Origin: Jejuia sp049889775
GTDB lineage: Bacteria > Bacteroidota > Bacteroidia > Flavobacteriales > Flavobacteriaceae
Direction of reading: 5' to 3'
DNA: 64,000 nt
Assembly: GCA_049889775.1 (NCBI GenBank)
Contig: JBMHCT010000020.1
Span: 124,001-188,000, forward strand
A program made the position numbers and the translations under genes. Position 1 is the stretch's first letter, and the number at the start of each line of letters is the position of its first letter. Shown one piece after another: positions 24,656 to 33,281 of this stretch. A model generated the notes under the pieces. The model searched no databases and was not told the origin of the DNA. It saw only the letters and a list, made by a program, of their open reading frames with translations.

Positions 24656-26065
24656 ATGAGTAAGACATTGTTTGACAAGGTGTGGGATTCACACGTTGTT
24701 AGAAAAATTGAAGATGGACCAGACGTGTTTTTTATAGACCGTCATTTTATACATGAAGTAACAAGTCCAGTGGCTTTTGTTGGGTTAAAAAGTCGCAGTA
24801 TTGGTGTGATGTATCCAGAAAAAACCTTTGCTACGGCAGATCATAACACACCTACTTGGAATCAGCATTTACCAGTTGCAGATCCATTATCCGCAAACCA
24901 GTTAGAGGCTTTAGCAAATAATGCCGCTGAATACGGTATTTCTCACTGGGGCTTAGGACACAGAAATAATGGTATTGTTCACATCGTAGGACCTGAAAAC
25001 GGAATTACGCTTCCTGGATCTACTATTGTTTGTGGAGATTCCCATACATCAACACATGGTGCTTTTGGTGCCATTGCGTTTGGCATTGGTACGTCTGAGG
25101 TAGAAATGGTACTATCTACGCAATGTATTATGCAGCCTAAGCCAAAGAAGATGCGTATTAATGTGAATGGAGAGTTAGGTTTTGGTGTAACGCCTAAAGA
25201 TGTGGCCTTGTATATTATTTCAAAACAAACTACTTCTGGAGCTACGGGTTATTTTGTGGAGTATGCAGGTGATGTTTTTGAAAACATGACGATGGAAGGG
25301 CGTATGACGGTGTGTAACCTTTCTATTGAAATGGGAGCCCGTGGTGGTATGATTGCACCAGACGAAAAAACATTTGAATATATTAAAGGAAGAAAACATA
25401 CACCAAAAGGCACAGAGTGGGATAAAGCTATGGAATATTGGCAAACCCTTTACACTGAAGAAGGTGCGGAGTTTGATGCTGAATTTAATTATAATGCTGC
25501 GGATATAGAGCCAATGATTACATACGGAACAAATCCAGGTATGGGAATTGGCGTTACAGAATCTATCCCAATGGCGGAAGATATTCAAGGTGGTGTAGCT
25601 ACTTATAAGAAGTCTTTAGGGTACATGCACTTTAATGAAGGTGAGGATATGATTGGAAAGCAAGTAGACTATGTTTTCTTAGGATCTTGTACTAACGGGC
25701 GCATTGAAGATTTTAGAGCCTTTTGTTCTATTGTTGAAGGACGTCAAAAAGCGGATAATATTACAGCTTGGTTAGTGCCTGGGTCACATAAAGTGGTGGA
25801 TCAGATTAAAGAAGAAGGTTTAGATAAGGTTTTAGAAGCTTCTGGATTTGTATTGAGAGAACCTGGTTGTTCAGCGTGTTTAGCCATGAATGATGATAAA
25901 GTACCAGCAGGAAAATTGGCGGTATCAACATCAAACAGAAACTTTGAAGGACGCCAAGGTCCGGGCTCAAGAACTTTATTGGCATCGCCTTTGGTAGCTG
26001 CAGCTACAGCTGTATCAGGAGTTGTTACAGACCCAAGAACTTTATTGGAAGAAGTTACTGCTTAA
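24656..26065 (+). CDS. leuC: 3-isopropylmalate dehydratase, large subunit
   Basis: A 469-residue aconitase-family protein that with LeuD isomerises 2- to 3-isopropylmalate in leucine synthesis. The iron-sulfur cysteines are in FLGSCTNGRIEDFR (one) and GCSACLAMN (two). GDSHTSTHGAFGAIAFGIGTSEVE and NRNFEGRQGPGSRTLLASP are signatures. The ATG at 24656 (MSKTLFDKVWDSHVV) is chosen over a GTG at 24608, because family members begin at this point. leuD follows after 53 bases containing a tandem repeat. Confidence 0.96.
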   Translation: MSKTLFDKVWDSHVVRKIEDGPDVFFIDRHFIHEVTSPVAFVGLKSRSIGVMYPEKTFATADHNTPTWNQHLPVADPLSANQLEALANNAAEYGISHWGLGHRNNGIVHIVGPENGITLPGSTIVCGDSHTSTHGAFGAIAFGIGTSEVEMVLSTQCIMQPKPKKMRINVNGELGFGVTPKDVALYIISKQTTSGATGYFVEYAGDVFENMTMEGRMTVCNLSIEMGARGGMIAPDEKTFEYIKGRKHTPKGTEWDKAMEYWQTLYTEEGAEFDAEFNYNAADIEPMITYGTNPGMGIGVTESIPMAEDIQGGVATYKKSLGYMHFNEGEDMIGKQVDYVFLGSCTNGRIEDFRAFCSIVEGRQKADNITAWLVPGSHKVVDQIKEEGLDKVLEASGFVLREPGCSACLAMNDDKVPAGKLAVSTSNRNFEGRQGPGSRTLLASPLVAAATAVSGVVTDPRTLLEEVTA

Positions 26066-26086
26066 AAATTATTAATGAATTACTGC

Positions 26087-26114
26087 CAACTGAATACTGG
26101 CAACTGAATACTAG
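26087..26114. repeat. Tandem 14-base repeat before leuD
   Basis: CAACTGAATACTGG (26087-26100) is followed directly by CAACTGAATACTAG (26101-26114), 13 of 14 identical. It ends five bases before the leuD ATG. Confidence 0.7.
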
Positions 26115-26118
26115 AAAA

Positions 26119-26718
26119 ATGGCTTACGATAAATTTGAAGTATTAACAAGTACAGCATATCCATTACCAATTGAAAATGTGGATACTGACCAAATTATAC
26201 CTGCTCGTTTCTTAAAAGCGACAGAGCGCAAAGGATTTGGTGATAATTTTTTCCGTGATTGGAGATACGATTCTGAAGGGAACCCAATTGCAGATTTTCC
26301 TTTGAATGACGCAAAATATGAAGGTTCTAAGATTTTGGTAGGAGGAAAGAATTTTGGTTCTGGTTCTTCTAGAGAGCACGCAGCATGGTCTGTTTACGAT
26401 TTTGGATTACGTTGTGTGATTTCTTCATTCTTTGCAGATATCTTCAGAAATAACTGTTTAAATATTGGTGTTTTACCCGTTCAAGTTTCTGCTGAATTTG
26501 CTCAAAAATTATTCGATGCAATTGATGTTGATCCGAAAGCAGAGATTGAAGTTGATTTACCAAACCAAACGGTAACTTTGTTGTCAACTGGAGAGTCTGA
26601 ACCTTTTGATATCAACGGTTATAAGAAAGGAAATATGTTGAATGGTTTTGATGATATAGACTATCTTCAAAATATGAAAGATGAGGTAAGAGCCTTTGCA
26701 GAAACAAGACCGTTTTAA
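26119..26718 (+). CDS. leuD: 3-isopropylmalate dehydratase, small subunit
   Basis: A 199-residue swivel-domain partner of LeuC. It begins with the conserved ENVDTDQIIPARFLKA, continues with VGGKNFGSGSSREHAAWSVYDFGLRCVISSFFADIFRNN, and ends in the usual short helix. The length is normal. The tandem repeat just upstream may replace or surround its ribosome-binding region. A 17-base hairpin repeat separates it from leuA. Confidence 0.96.
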   Translation: MAYDKFEVLTSTAYPLPIENVDTDQIIPARFLKATERKGFGDNFFRDWRYDSEGNPIADFPLNDAKYEGSKILVGGKNFGSGSSREHAAWSVYDFGLRCVISSFFADIFRNNCLNIGVLPVQVSAEFAQKLFDAIDVDPKAEIEVDLPNQTVTLLSTGESEPFDINGYKKGNMLNGFDDIDYLQNMKDEVRAFAETRPF

Positions 26719-26744
26719 AAGCATTCAAAAAATAAAATTGTCAA

Positions 26745-26761
26745 CCTGAACTTGTTTCAGG
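26745..26761. repeat. 17-base hairpin repeat, copy 2
   Basis: CCTGAACTTGTTTCAGG forms a perfect six-pair stem with loop CTTGT, preceded by TTGTCAA, between leuD and leuA. It shares its core with copies at 13797 and 40911, with C-G as the outer pair. Confidence 0.6.
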
Positions 26762-26832
26762 TTCTTTTGTTTAAAGTTAATACATTTGCGAGATTCTGAA
26801 ATTAATTCTGATTGACAAAAAGGAAACCATCA

Positions 26833-28353
26833 ATGACTAAGCGACGGATAGAAATAATGGACACGACACTGCGTGATGGCGAACAAACCTCCACGGTGTC
26901 ATTTTCTGCATCAGAAAAACTAACTATTGCCAAACTTTTATTAGAAGAATTGAAGGTAGATCGTATTGAAATTGCATCAGCTAGGGTGTCTGAAGGAGAA
27001 TTTCAAGCGGTAAAAGATATTACAGATTGGGCTGCTGAACATAATTATCTCGATAAAGTTGAAGTCTTAACTTTTGTTGATAAGGGCGTCTCTATTGATT
27101 GGATGATTGAGGCAGGTGCAAAAGTGCAAAATCTCTTAACTAAAGGTTCGTTAAACCATTTAACTCACCAGCTTAAAAAGTCACCAAGTCAGCATTTTAA
27201 AGAAGTTAAAGAAACGATAGATTTAGCTACTGAAAAAGGAATTACTACCAATGTGTATCTTGAAGACTGGAGCAATGGGATGCGAAATTCTAAAGACTAC
27301 GTTTTCGAGTTTTTAGAATTCTTAAGTACTCAAAATGTGGCAAGAATAATGCTTCCTGATACTTTAGGCGTACTTACGCCTGAGGAATCTTTTTCGTTTG
27401 TTAAGGAAACAAAAGACAAATATCCAGATTTACATTTTGACTTTCATGCGCACAATGATTATGATTTGGGCGTATCAAATGCTATGGAAGGCTTAAAAGC
27501 TGGTGCTGATGCATTGCATTTAACGGTTAATGGTATGGGAGAACGTGCGGGAAATGCACCAATGAGCAGTACCATTGCAGTAATCAATGATTTTATGCCT
27601 GACATTGAAATGGGTGTAAATGAAAAAGTCTTATATACCGTAAGCAAGCTGGTTGAAAACTTTTCTGGAGTGGTAATTCCTGCCAATAAACCAATAGTTG
27701 GAGCCAATGTTTTTACGCAAACAGCGGGAATACATGCGGATGGTGACAATAAAAAGAATTTATATTTCAGTGATTTAATGCCAGAGCGTTTTGGTAGGAA
27801 ACGCCAATATGCATTAGGAAAAGCATCTGGGAAGGCCAATATTCAAAAGAATTTGCAACAATTAGGATTGCAACTTAACGATGAGGACCTAAAAAAGGTT
27901 ACCCAGCGAATCATTGAGCTTGGTGATAAAAAACAAGTAGTTACCAAGGAGGACTTACCATATATTATTTCAGATGTTTTAGATAGAAACTATGAAGAGA
28001 AGGTGACTGTAAACTCTTATGTTTTAACCCACTCTAAAGGGTTGAAACCTTCTACAACAGTTTCAATAACGGTTTTAGATGAGACTTTTGAAGAGCATGC
28101 GCAGGGTGATGGACAGTATGATGCTTTTATGAATGCTCTTAAAACCATTTTCAAAAAGAAAAAAATCACATTACCTAATCTTATTGATTATGCAGTAAGG
28201 ATTCCTCCTGGAAGTAATTCAGATGCTTTATGTGAAACGATTATTACTTGGAAAAATTCTGAAAAAGAGTTCAAAACACGTGGCTTAGATAGTGATCAAA
28301 CAGTATCTGCTATAATAGCTACAGAAAAAATGTTAAATATTATTGTTAATTAG
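26833..28353 (+). CDS. leuA: 2-isopropylmalate synthase family protein
   Basis: A 506-residue enzyme of the isopropylmalate/citramalate/homocitrate synthase family. The catalytic barrel shows MDTTLRDGEQTSTVSFS near residue 8 and metal-binding FHAHNDYDLG near residue 207, with ALHLTVNGMGERAGN. The C-terminal region (GDGQYDAFMNALKTIFKK, then YAVRIPPGSNSDALCETIITW) is the LeuA regulatory domain. Citramalate synthase is an alternative, but position between leuD and leuB favours leucine synthesis. The ATG at 26833 is preferred to a TTG seven codons upstream. Confidence 0.85.
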   Translation: MTKRRIEIMDTTLRDGEQTSTVSFSASEKLTIAKLLLEELKVDRIEIASARVSEGEFQAVKDITDWAAEHNYLDKVEVLTFVDKGVSIDWMIEAGAKVQNLLTKGSLNHLTHQLKKSPSQHFKEVKETIDLATEKGITTNVYLEDWSNGMRNSKDYVFEFLEFLSTQNVARIMLPDTLGVLTPEESFSFVKETKDKYPDLHFDFHAHNDYDLGVSNAMEGLKAGADALHLTVNGMGERAGNAPMSSTIAVINDFMPDIEMGVNEKVLYTVSKLVENFSGVVIPANKPIVGANVFTQTAGIHADGDNKKNLYFSDLMPERFGRKRQYALGKASGKANIQKNLQQLGLQLNDEDLKKVTQRIIELGDKKQVVTKEDLPYIISDVLDRNYEEKVTVNSYVLTHSKGLKPSTTVSITVLDETFEEHAQGDGQYDAFMNALKTIFKKKKITLPNLIDYAVRIPPGSNSDALCETIITWKNSEKEFKTRGLDSDQTVSAIIATEKMLNIIVN

Positions 28354-28370
28354 GAATACAAACTAAACAC

Positions 28371-29426
28371 ATGAAATTAAATATAGCGCTTTTAGCGGGA
28401 GATGGTATTGGTCCAGAAGTAATAGATCAAGCAGTAAAAGTAAGTAATGCTGTGGCAGCAAAATTTGGTCACGAGATTAATTGGAAACCTGCATTAACGG
28501 GAGCTGCTGCAATTGATGCTGTTGGTGAGCCTTATCCAGATGAAACACATGAGATTTGTAAAAGTTCTGACGCTGTATTATTTGGAGCTATTGGTCACCC
28601 AAAATTTGATAACGATCCTTCTGCGAAGGTACGACCAGAACAAGGATTGTTAAAAATGCGTAAAGCGTTAGGATTGTTTGCCAATGTGCGTCCCACGTTT
28701 ACATTTCCATCGTTATTAGATAAATCACCATTAAAAAAAGAACGTATTGAGGGTACAGATTTAGTGTTTTTACGCGAATTAACTGGCGGTATTTACTTTG
28801 GAGAAAAAGGAAGAAGAGAAGAGGGTGAAACGGCATACGATAATTGTGTTTATACTAGAGCAGAAGTACAACGTTTAGCAAAAAAAGGCTTTGAATTAGC
28901 GATGACACGTGGCAAAAAGTTATGTTGTGTTGATAAAGCCAATGTTTTAGAAACCTCTAGACTTTGGAGAGAGACAGTTCAAGCTATGGAAAAAGATTAT
29001 CCTGAAGTTGAAGTTTCTTATGAGTTCGTAGACGCAGTTGCAATGCGCTTGGTGCAATGGCCCAATAGCTATGACGTTTTAATTACTGAGAATTTATTTG
29101 GTGATATTTTAACAGATGAAGCTTCGGTGATTTCTGGGTCTATGGGATTAATGCCGTCTGCGTCTTTAGGATCTGATATTGGATTGTTTGAACCTATTCA
29201 TGGTTCTTATCCGCAAGCAGCTGGTAAAAATATAGCGAACCCAATGGCTACAGTGTTATCTGCAGCAATGATGTTTGAAAATTTTGGTTTACAAGAAGAA
29301 GGTAAGGCTATCAGAGAAGTTGTAAATAAAGCGTTGAATGAAGGTATGGTAACAGAAGATTTGGCTGATGGCGGTAAATCTTATGGTACTTCTGAAGTTG
29401 GAGATTGGTTGGCTACTAATATTTAA
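28371..29426 (+). CDS. leuB: 3-isopropylmalate dehydrogenase
   Basis: A 351-residue NAD-dependent decarboxylating dehydrogenase making 2-oxoisocaproate. It has LLAGDGIGPEVIDQA, the substrate-binding arginines around RPEQGLLKMRKALGLFANVRP, ELTGGIYFGEKGRR, and NLFGDILTDEASVISGSMGLMPSASLG with the metal-binding Asp residues. GLFEPIHGSYPQAAGKNIANP is the NAD loop. It is the last gene of the leu cluster, 17 bases after leuA, and ends at a strong terminator. Confidence 0.96.
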   Translation: MKLNIALLAGDGIGPEVIDQAVKVSNAVAAKFGHEINWKPALTGAAAIDAVGEPYPDETHEICKSSDAVLFGAIGHPKFDNDPSAKVRPEQGLLKMRKALGLFANVRPTFTFPSLLDKSPLKKERIEGTDLVFLRELTGGIYFGEKGRREEGETAYDNCVYTRAEVQRLAKKGFELAMTRGKKLCCVDKANVLETSRLWRETVQAMEKDYPEVEVSYEFVDAVAMRLVQWPNSYDVLITENLFGDILTDEASVISGSMGLMPSASLGSDIGLFEPIHGSYPQAAGKNIANPMATVLSAAMMFENFGLQEEGKAIREVVNKALNEGMVTEDLADGGKSYGTSEVGDWLATNI

Positions 29427-29450
29427 CATTAAGATATAGTCCAAAATATA

Positions 29451-29482
29451 AAGGTTTAGTAGTTTTGCTAAACCTTTTTTAT
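29451..29482 (+). terminator. Terminator of the leu operon
   Basis: AAGGTTTAG (29451-29459) pairs perfectly with CTAAACCTT (29468-29476) over an 8-base loop, followed by a T-run. It begins 24 bases after the leuB stop. Confidence 0.9.
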
Positions 29483-29487
29483 TGCTT

Positions 29488-30051
29488 ATGAACAGGGCGT
29501 TTAATGTTTGTGCTTTCTTTTTTTTAAGCTGTCATTTTTTAGTCAACGGTCAAACATCATTGAAAGGAAATATTACTACACTTGCTGGTGTGCCAAATTT
29601 GGGTGTTGAACTTCATTTGAACAACCATACTACGTTTCAGATAGATGCTATGGCTTCTTTCTGGACTATTGATGGTGTGCCCTATAAATTTGGAGTATTG
29701 TTTCCAGAATTTAGATATTACACTAAGAAAGCAGGTTTGGGATTTTATTTTGGAGGACACATTGGTGGTGGAACTTTTAGACTTCAGAAATGGAATCAGA
29801 TTGGGAGTTATCAACGAGGTATTTCTCTATTATTTGGAGTTACAGTAGGTTATCAATTTGAGCTAAACAAAAGGTTGAATTTGGAGCTGTTTTTAGGAGG
29901 AGGCAACCAGCAAGCCAATTATAAAGGATATTTCCTTGCAACAGGTGAAAGAGTGGATAGCGCGCGTAATTACAACAAGAGTGGCGAATGGTTACCCTAT
30001 CGAGGAGGACTTATGTTGGTTTATAAGCTCGAAAGAAAAGAAAAAGAGTAA
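29488..30051 (+). CDS. Secreted or outer-membrane beta-barrel-like protein (DUF3575-like)
   Basis: A 187-residue protein with a cleavable signal peptide (MNRAFNVCAFFFLSCHFLVNGQ). The mature part is strand-rich with alternating aromatic and glycine residues (GLGFYFGGHIGGGTFRL, YQRGISLLFGVTVGYQFEL, LELFLGGGNQQANYKGYF, PYRGGLMLVYKLE), as in small outer-membrane barrels. It resembles the DUF3575 family. The ATG at 29488 is preferred to a TTG two codons earlier. It lies only 11 bases after the leu terminator, so its promoter must overlap the end of leuB. It ends three bases from the convergent MscS gene. Confidence 0.6.
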   Translation: MNRAFNVCAFFFLSCHFLVNGQTSLKGNITTLAGVPNLGVELHLNNHTTFQIDAMASFWTIDGVPYKFGVLFPEFRYYTKKAGLGFYFGGHIGGGTFRLQKWNQIGSYQRGISLLFGVTVGYQFELNKRLNLELFLGGGNQQANYKGYFLATGERVDSARNYNKSGEWLPYRGGLMLVYKLERKEKE

Positions 30052-30054
30052 TTC

Positions 30055-31311
30055 CTATTTTTTTGAAACCAAATTACTTGGGTATTCAAAAATCTCCAAA
30101 TCAAAATAGGGGACTGCCGCTAATACATGATCGAAAATATCAGCCATTATATATTCATAATTCACCCAACGCTTATCACTACTAAATGCATAAATCTCAA
30201 TAGGTAAACCTTCCGCAGTAGGAGCCAGTTGCCTTACCATGATGGTCATGTCTTTATTTATGGCCGAATGGTTTTCAATATAAGTTTGTACATATTTTCT
30301 AAAAACACCAATATTGGTAAGATTTCTGCCGTTTATTGAGATAGATTTATCTACATTTTTTGAAGTATTATAGTTAGAAATATCGGCTTGACGTGTTTCT
30401 AGATATGACTTTATAATATGAATTTTTTTCAGTGCTTCAATATCCTCGTCAGAAAGACATTTAATAGAGTCTTGTTTTATGCTAAGCGAACGTTTAATGC
30501 GCCTACCTTCAGAGCTTGTCATACCTCTCCAATTCTTAAAAGATTCAGAAATTAAAGCATACGTTGGTATGGTTGTAATGGTTTTATCCCAGTTTTGAAC
30601 TTTTACGGTTGCCAAAGTGATTTCAGTAACATCTCCATCTGCTTCATATTTTTCAAAAGTTATCCAATCACCTATACGCACCATGTCGTTTATGGAGACT
30701 TGAATACTCGCAACAAAACCTAAAATTGTATCACGAAACACTAATATAATAACTGCGGAAATAGCTCCCAACCCAGTTAAGAACTTTAAAAATGGAATAT
30801 CTGTAACTATAGCAATGGCAGACATAATGCCACCTAACCAAGCGAAAATCATAAAGACTTGAATATAGCTAGCTATTGGTTTATCCTTAAGCCTGGGCAA
30901 CGTTTTTAAAAAATCTTTTAAGGTGTTTAGAAGGCTTCTTACTATCCAAAGTGTTAATACAATAGCAAAAACTTTTAAAGCTTTTTCTATAATAATTTCA
31001 AAATCATAAAAATCTGCAAATACATCTGGAGCAAATTCCAAAGCAATAAGCAAAGGAATGATGTGAGCCACATTACGTGGGACTTTGTTCGAAATTAAAA
31101 AATCGTCAAAATTGGTTTTTGTACGTTTTGCAAATTGGGTAAAAGCCTCAATAAGAACGCGTCTTATAATAACGTCTATAATTAAAATGAATATTAGCAG
31201 AGCAGCTAGTAAAATGACCATGTTTAGATATGCCGCCGCATCTTCAGAAACACCAAAATCAATCAGTTTATTAAAAACCCAATGCTTTAAGTTAAATGAC
31301 TTTTCTTCCAT
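30055..31311 (-). CDS. MscS-family mechanosensitive channel (large, YbdG-like)
   Basis: A 418-residue channel that would open under membrane tension to release solutes. Several hydrophobic helices occur in residues about 25-200 (VILLAALLIFILIIDVIIRRVL, VFAIVLTLWIVRSLLNTL, IQVFMIFAWLGGIMSAIAIV, LGAISAVIILVFRDTILGFVAS), the last being the glycine/alanine-rich pore helix. A cytoplasmic beta-domain follows (ISINDMVRIGDWITFEKYEADGDVTEI, then TIPTYALISESFKNWRGM). It is probably the last gene of a minus-strand set with DUF3817 and VTT genes, 15 bases downstream of the DUF3817 gene. Confidence 0.88.
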   Translation of the reverse strand: MEEKSFNLKHWVFNKLIDFGVSEDAAAYLNMVILLAALLIFILIIDVIIRRVLIEAFTQFAKRTKTNFDDFLISNKVPRNVAHIIPLLIALEFAPDVFADFYDFEIIIEKALKVFAIVLTLWIVRSLLNTLKDFLKTLPRLKDKPIASYIQVFMIFAWLGGIMSAIAIVTDIPFLKFLTGLGAISAVIILVFRDTILGFVASIQVSINDMVRIGDWITFEKYEADGDVTEITLATVKVQNWDKTITTIPTYALISESFKNWRGMTSSEGRRIKRSLSIKQDSIKCLSDEDIEALKKIHIIKSYLETRQADISNYNTSKNVDKSISINGRNLTNIGVFRKYVQTYIENHSAINKDMTIMVRQLAPTAEGLPIEIYAFSSDKRWVNYEYIMADIFDHVLAAVPYFDLEIFEYPSNLVSKK

Positions 31312-31326
31312 AATTACTAGAATGAA

Positions 31327-31617
31327 TTATTTAACTGGTTTTAAGTATTTCCTGTCAATATAAAACGTACCAAAAGGAATTATGGCTGCTAATAGTACAT
31401 AGGTAAATTCTTTGCTATTCCAGTTAAATTCTGGTTTAATCAGGAATGCCAAGGCTATATATGCTACAAATAGCAGACCGTGAGGCATTCCCAATAATTT
31501 AACATATTGTGGATCATCTGCTAGGTATTTTATTGGGGTTGCGATAAAAAGTAAAAGTATGTAAGAGAGGCCTTCTAAAAAGGCCACAATTCGAAATATA
31601 TTGAGCAATGAGAGCAT
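31327..31617 (-). CDS. DUF3817 family membrane protein
   Basis: A 96-residue protein with three hydrophobic helices. The start FRIVAFLEGLSYILLLFIATPIKY and the motif KLLGMPHGLLFVAYI are typical of DUF3817 integral membrane proteins. Function is unknown. It lies between the VTT and MscS genes, all on the minus strand. Confidence 0.8.
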   Translation of the reverse strand: MLSLLNIFRIVAFLEGLSYILLLFIATPIKYLADDPQYVKLLGMPHGLLFVAYIALAFLIKPEFNWNSKEFTYVLLAAIIPFGTFYIDRKYLKPVK

Positions 31618-31680
31618 AGATTTATATTTTCTGCAAAATTAGAACAGACAAGGCACAAATAACTATGTTTTAAGAATTTT

Positions 31681-32298
31681 TTATAAAGCGTTAAAAATGA
31701 CCAATCCGTAAATAACGAAGCGCAATAAACGCAATGCTCCAAAAAGCACAACAACTCTAAAAGGAAATTTTATAATACCAGCGGCAATACATGAAATAGA
31801 GAAAGGTAAAGGCAGAAGCGCCCCTACAATAATTAAAAACCCTCCCCATTTTCTAGAATTTTTCAACTGCTTTTGCATTTTAATTTCCAGATATTTATGA
31901 ACGGAAGGTATTTTAGTAATCATTTGCCCGAGCCAATATGATAGTAGACCTCCAGTATATGATAAAACCGCTAGAATGCTTAAATAACCCCATGGGTGAG
32001 ACATTTTACCCGCCCAAGCAATGAATATTTCAGGTGGAATTAATCCTAGAAGTGTTTCAGATATAAAGAAGAAGGCCAGAACACCATTTGAAGGCAATAC
32101 TTCTGTGAGTCTTACTAAAGCTGCATTTATGTTGAAAAAATAATTTACGATATAAATAAGTGCTACAGCACCAATAATATAAGGTAGAGCCTTCTTTACA
32201 GCGGCCCAAACAAAAGAGTAGAAACCAGTATAACTATAATACTGATGCAATAGTTGCAGTCTAGTCTTACTGTTTTTTACTTTAGATTTTGGTTTCAT
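31681..32298 (-). CDS. VTT-domain (DedA/SNARE-associated family) membrane protein
   Basis: A 205-residue protein of the VTT/DedA-like superfamily, some of whose members move lipids across membranes. A positive N-terminus (MKPKSKVKNSKTRLQLL) precedes a first helix (ALPYIIGAVALIYIVNYFF), then the re-entrant segment ISETLLGLIPPEIFIAWAGK and LSYTGGLLSYWLGQ, and the second half GGFLIIVGALLPLPFSISCIAAG with an essential-looking proline run. The ATG at 32298 is chosen over a TTG 12 codons upstream, because a promoter box lies in between. Confidence 0.8.
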   Translation of the reverse strand: MKPKSKVKNSKTRLQLLHQYYSYTGFYSFVWAAVKKALPYIIGAVALIYIVNYFFNINAALVRLTEVLPSNGVLAFFFISETLLGLIPPEIFIAWAGKMSHPWGYLSILAVLSYTGGLLSYWLGQMITKIPSVHKYLEIKMQKQLKNSRKWGGFLIIVGALLPLPFSISCIAAGIIKFPFRVVVLFGALRLLRFVIYGLVIFNAL

Positions 32299-32318
32299 TC
32301 TGTAGATTGTAGGGAACG

Positions 32319-32326
32319 CAAATATA
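32319..32326 (-). promoter_or_regulatory. -7 promoter box for the VTT gene
   Basis: On the minus strand TATATTTG fits TAnnTTTG and is followed by CG. It lies 20 bases before the ATG at 32298 and would give a leader of about 15 bases. Confidence 0.5.
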
Positions 32327-32400
32327 CGGCGCAATTACATAACAGAAAAAGTCTAAATAGTTAATTACATATAATTTAACTTTTCAAAATATGTCCAAAT

Positions 32401-32425
32401 AAAAAACCACCTAAGTTAAGGTGGT
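32401..32425 (-). terminator. Terminator of the YceI gene
   Basis: Read on the minus strand, ACCACCT and AGGTGGT (32406-32412 and 32419-32425) form a seven-pair stem with a six-base loop, followed by a T-run. It lies 34 bases after the yceI-like stop codon. Confidence 0.8.
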
Positions 32426-32458
32426 CTTTCGTAATTAATATGAGTTAGTCACTCTTAG

Positions 32459-33115
32459 TTAAGCTTTCTTGCTAGTAATATTTACTTTTAGCTCAATATC
32501 ATCATTGATAAACTTATCTCCTAAATCGCCAAATATAGATTTAGATTTATATTTAATATCCCATTTCGTTCTGTCAATGGTGAATGCTTCACTAGTTAAT
32601 GTCATGGTATCATCAGCAGTAGCTGTAGTTACAGAGAAGGTAATGTTTTGGGAAATACCTTTAATCGTTAAATTTCCAGAAAGCATTGTTTTGCCCTCGG
32701 ATTCACTAATACCGGTTATTTCAAAAGTTGCACTGTTATGATTTTCCACATCAAAAAAATCATCATTTTTAAGATGTCCTACTAAATCGGCATTTCCTTT
32801 TTCTTCTGCTGGAATATCAAGAACAGTAATAGTAGTCATATCTGCTGTAAAAGAACCACTAGCAATTTCACCGTCATTTACTTCAACCACACCAGATTCT
32901 AAAGTAATCGTTCCATTATGAGAGCCAGCAGGTTTAAAACCTTTCCACTCAATTACCGATGCCTCTGCATCAGCAATGTACTTAGTGGTTTCAACTTTTG
33001 CTTCTACTACTTCCTCAACTGCAGTAGTTTCTGCTTCTTTAGCTTTATCCTTACAAGCGACCGTAATGCCCGCAATAGCGAAAATGCATATTATCGATTT
33101 TAAATTCTTCTTCAT
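32459..33115 (-). CDS. YceI-family lipoprotein
   Basis: A 218-residue protein with a lipoprotein signal (MKKNLKSIICIFAIAGITVAC, acylated Cys at residue 21), a Glu/Ala/Val-rich linker, and a YceI domain from about residue 45. The domain is an extended lipocalin-like barrel that binds long isoprenoid-type molecules in known members: SVIEWKGFKPAGSHNGTITLESG, GSFTADMTTITVLD, LVGHLKNDDFFDVENHNSATFEITGI, ISQNITFSV, FTIDRTKWDIKYKSKSIFGDLGDKFINDDIEL. It stands alone between its own promoter and terminator, divergent from grpE. Confidence 0.92.
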   Translation of the reverse strand: MKKNLKSIICIFAIAGITVACKDKAKEAETTAVEEVVEAKVETTKYIADAEASVIEWKGFKPAGSHNGTITLESGVVEVNDGEIASGSFTADMTTITVLDIPAEEKGNADLVGHLKNDDFFDVENHNSATFEITGISESEGKTMLSGNLTIKGISQNITFSVTTATADDTMTLTSEAFTIDRTKWDIKYKSKSIFGDLGDKFINDDIELKVNITSKKA

Positions 33116-33143
33116 TTTATGATGGATTTTAATGTTAAAGTTC

Positions 33144-33151
33144 CAAAAGTA
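33144..33151 (-). promoter_or_regulatory. -7 promoter box for the YceI gene
   Basis: On the minus strand TACTTTTG fits TAnnTTTG and is followed by GAAC, 28 bases before the ATG at 33115. No -33 element at ideal spacing. Confidence 0.45.
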
Positions 33152-33216
33152 CTATTTTGTTTTACATAATAAAAAAAAAGTTAAACAAAAATTTTGTTAA
33201 AAAAGTGAGTGACAAT

Positions 33217-33248
33217 ATGGCATTTTAGTAATAATGGCAGTACTTTTG
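33217..33248 (+). promoter_or_regulatory. grpE promoter region with repeated ATGGCA boxes
   Basis: A -7 box TACTTTTG (33241-33248) lies 33 bases before the grpE ATG. Directly upstream are two ATGGCA hexamers (33217-33222 and 33234-33239), with TGACA at 33210-33214. The second hexamer abuts the -7 box. They could be sites for a heat-shock regulator, which I cannot name from sequence. Confidence 0.5.
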
Positions 33249-33281
33249 CCAACCACAAATAGCAGTATTAATTGAACGCAA

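Noticed and set aside
25220..25588. Minus-strand 122-codon ORF opposite leuC
   Set aside because: It is a composition shadow of leuC, rich in Cys, His and Phe, without start context or neighbours.
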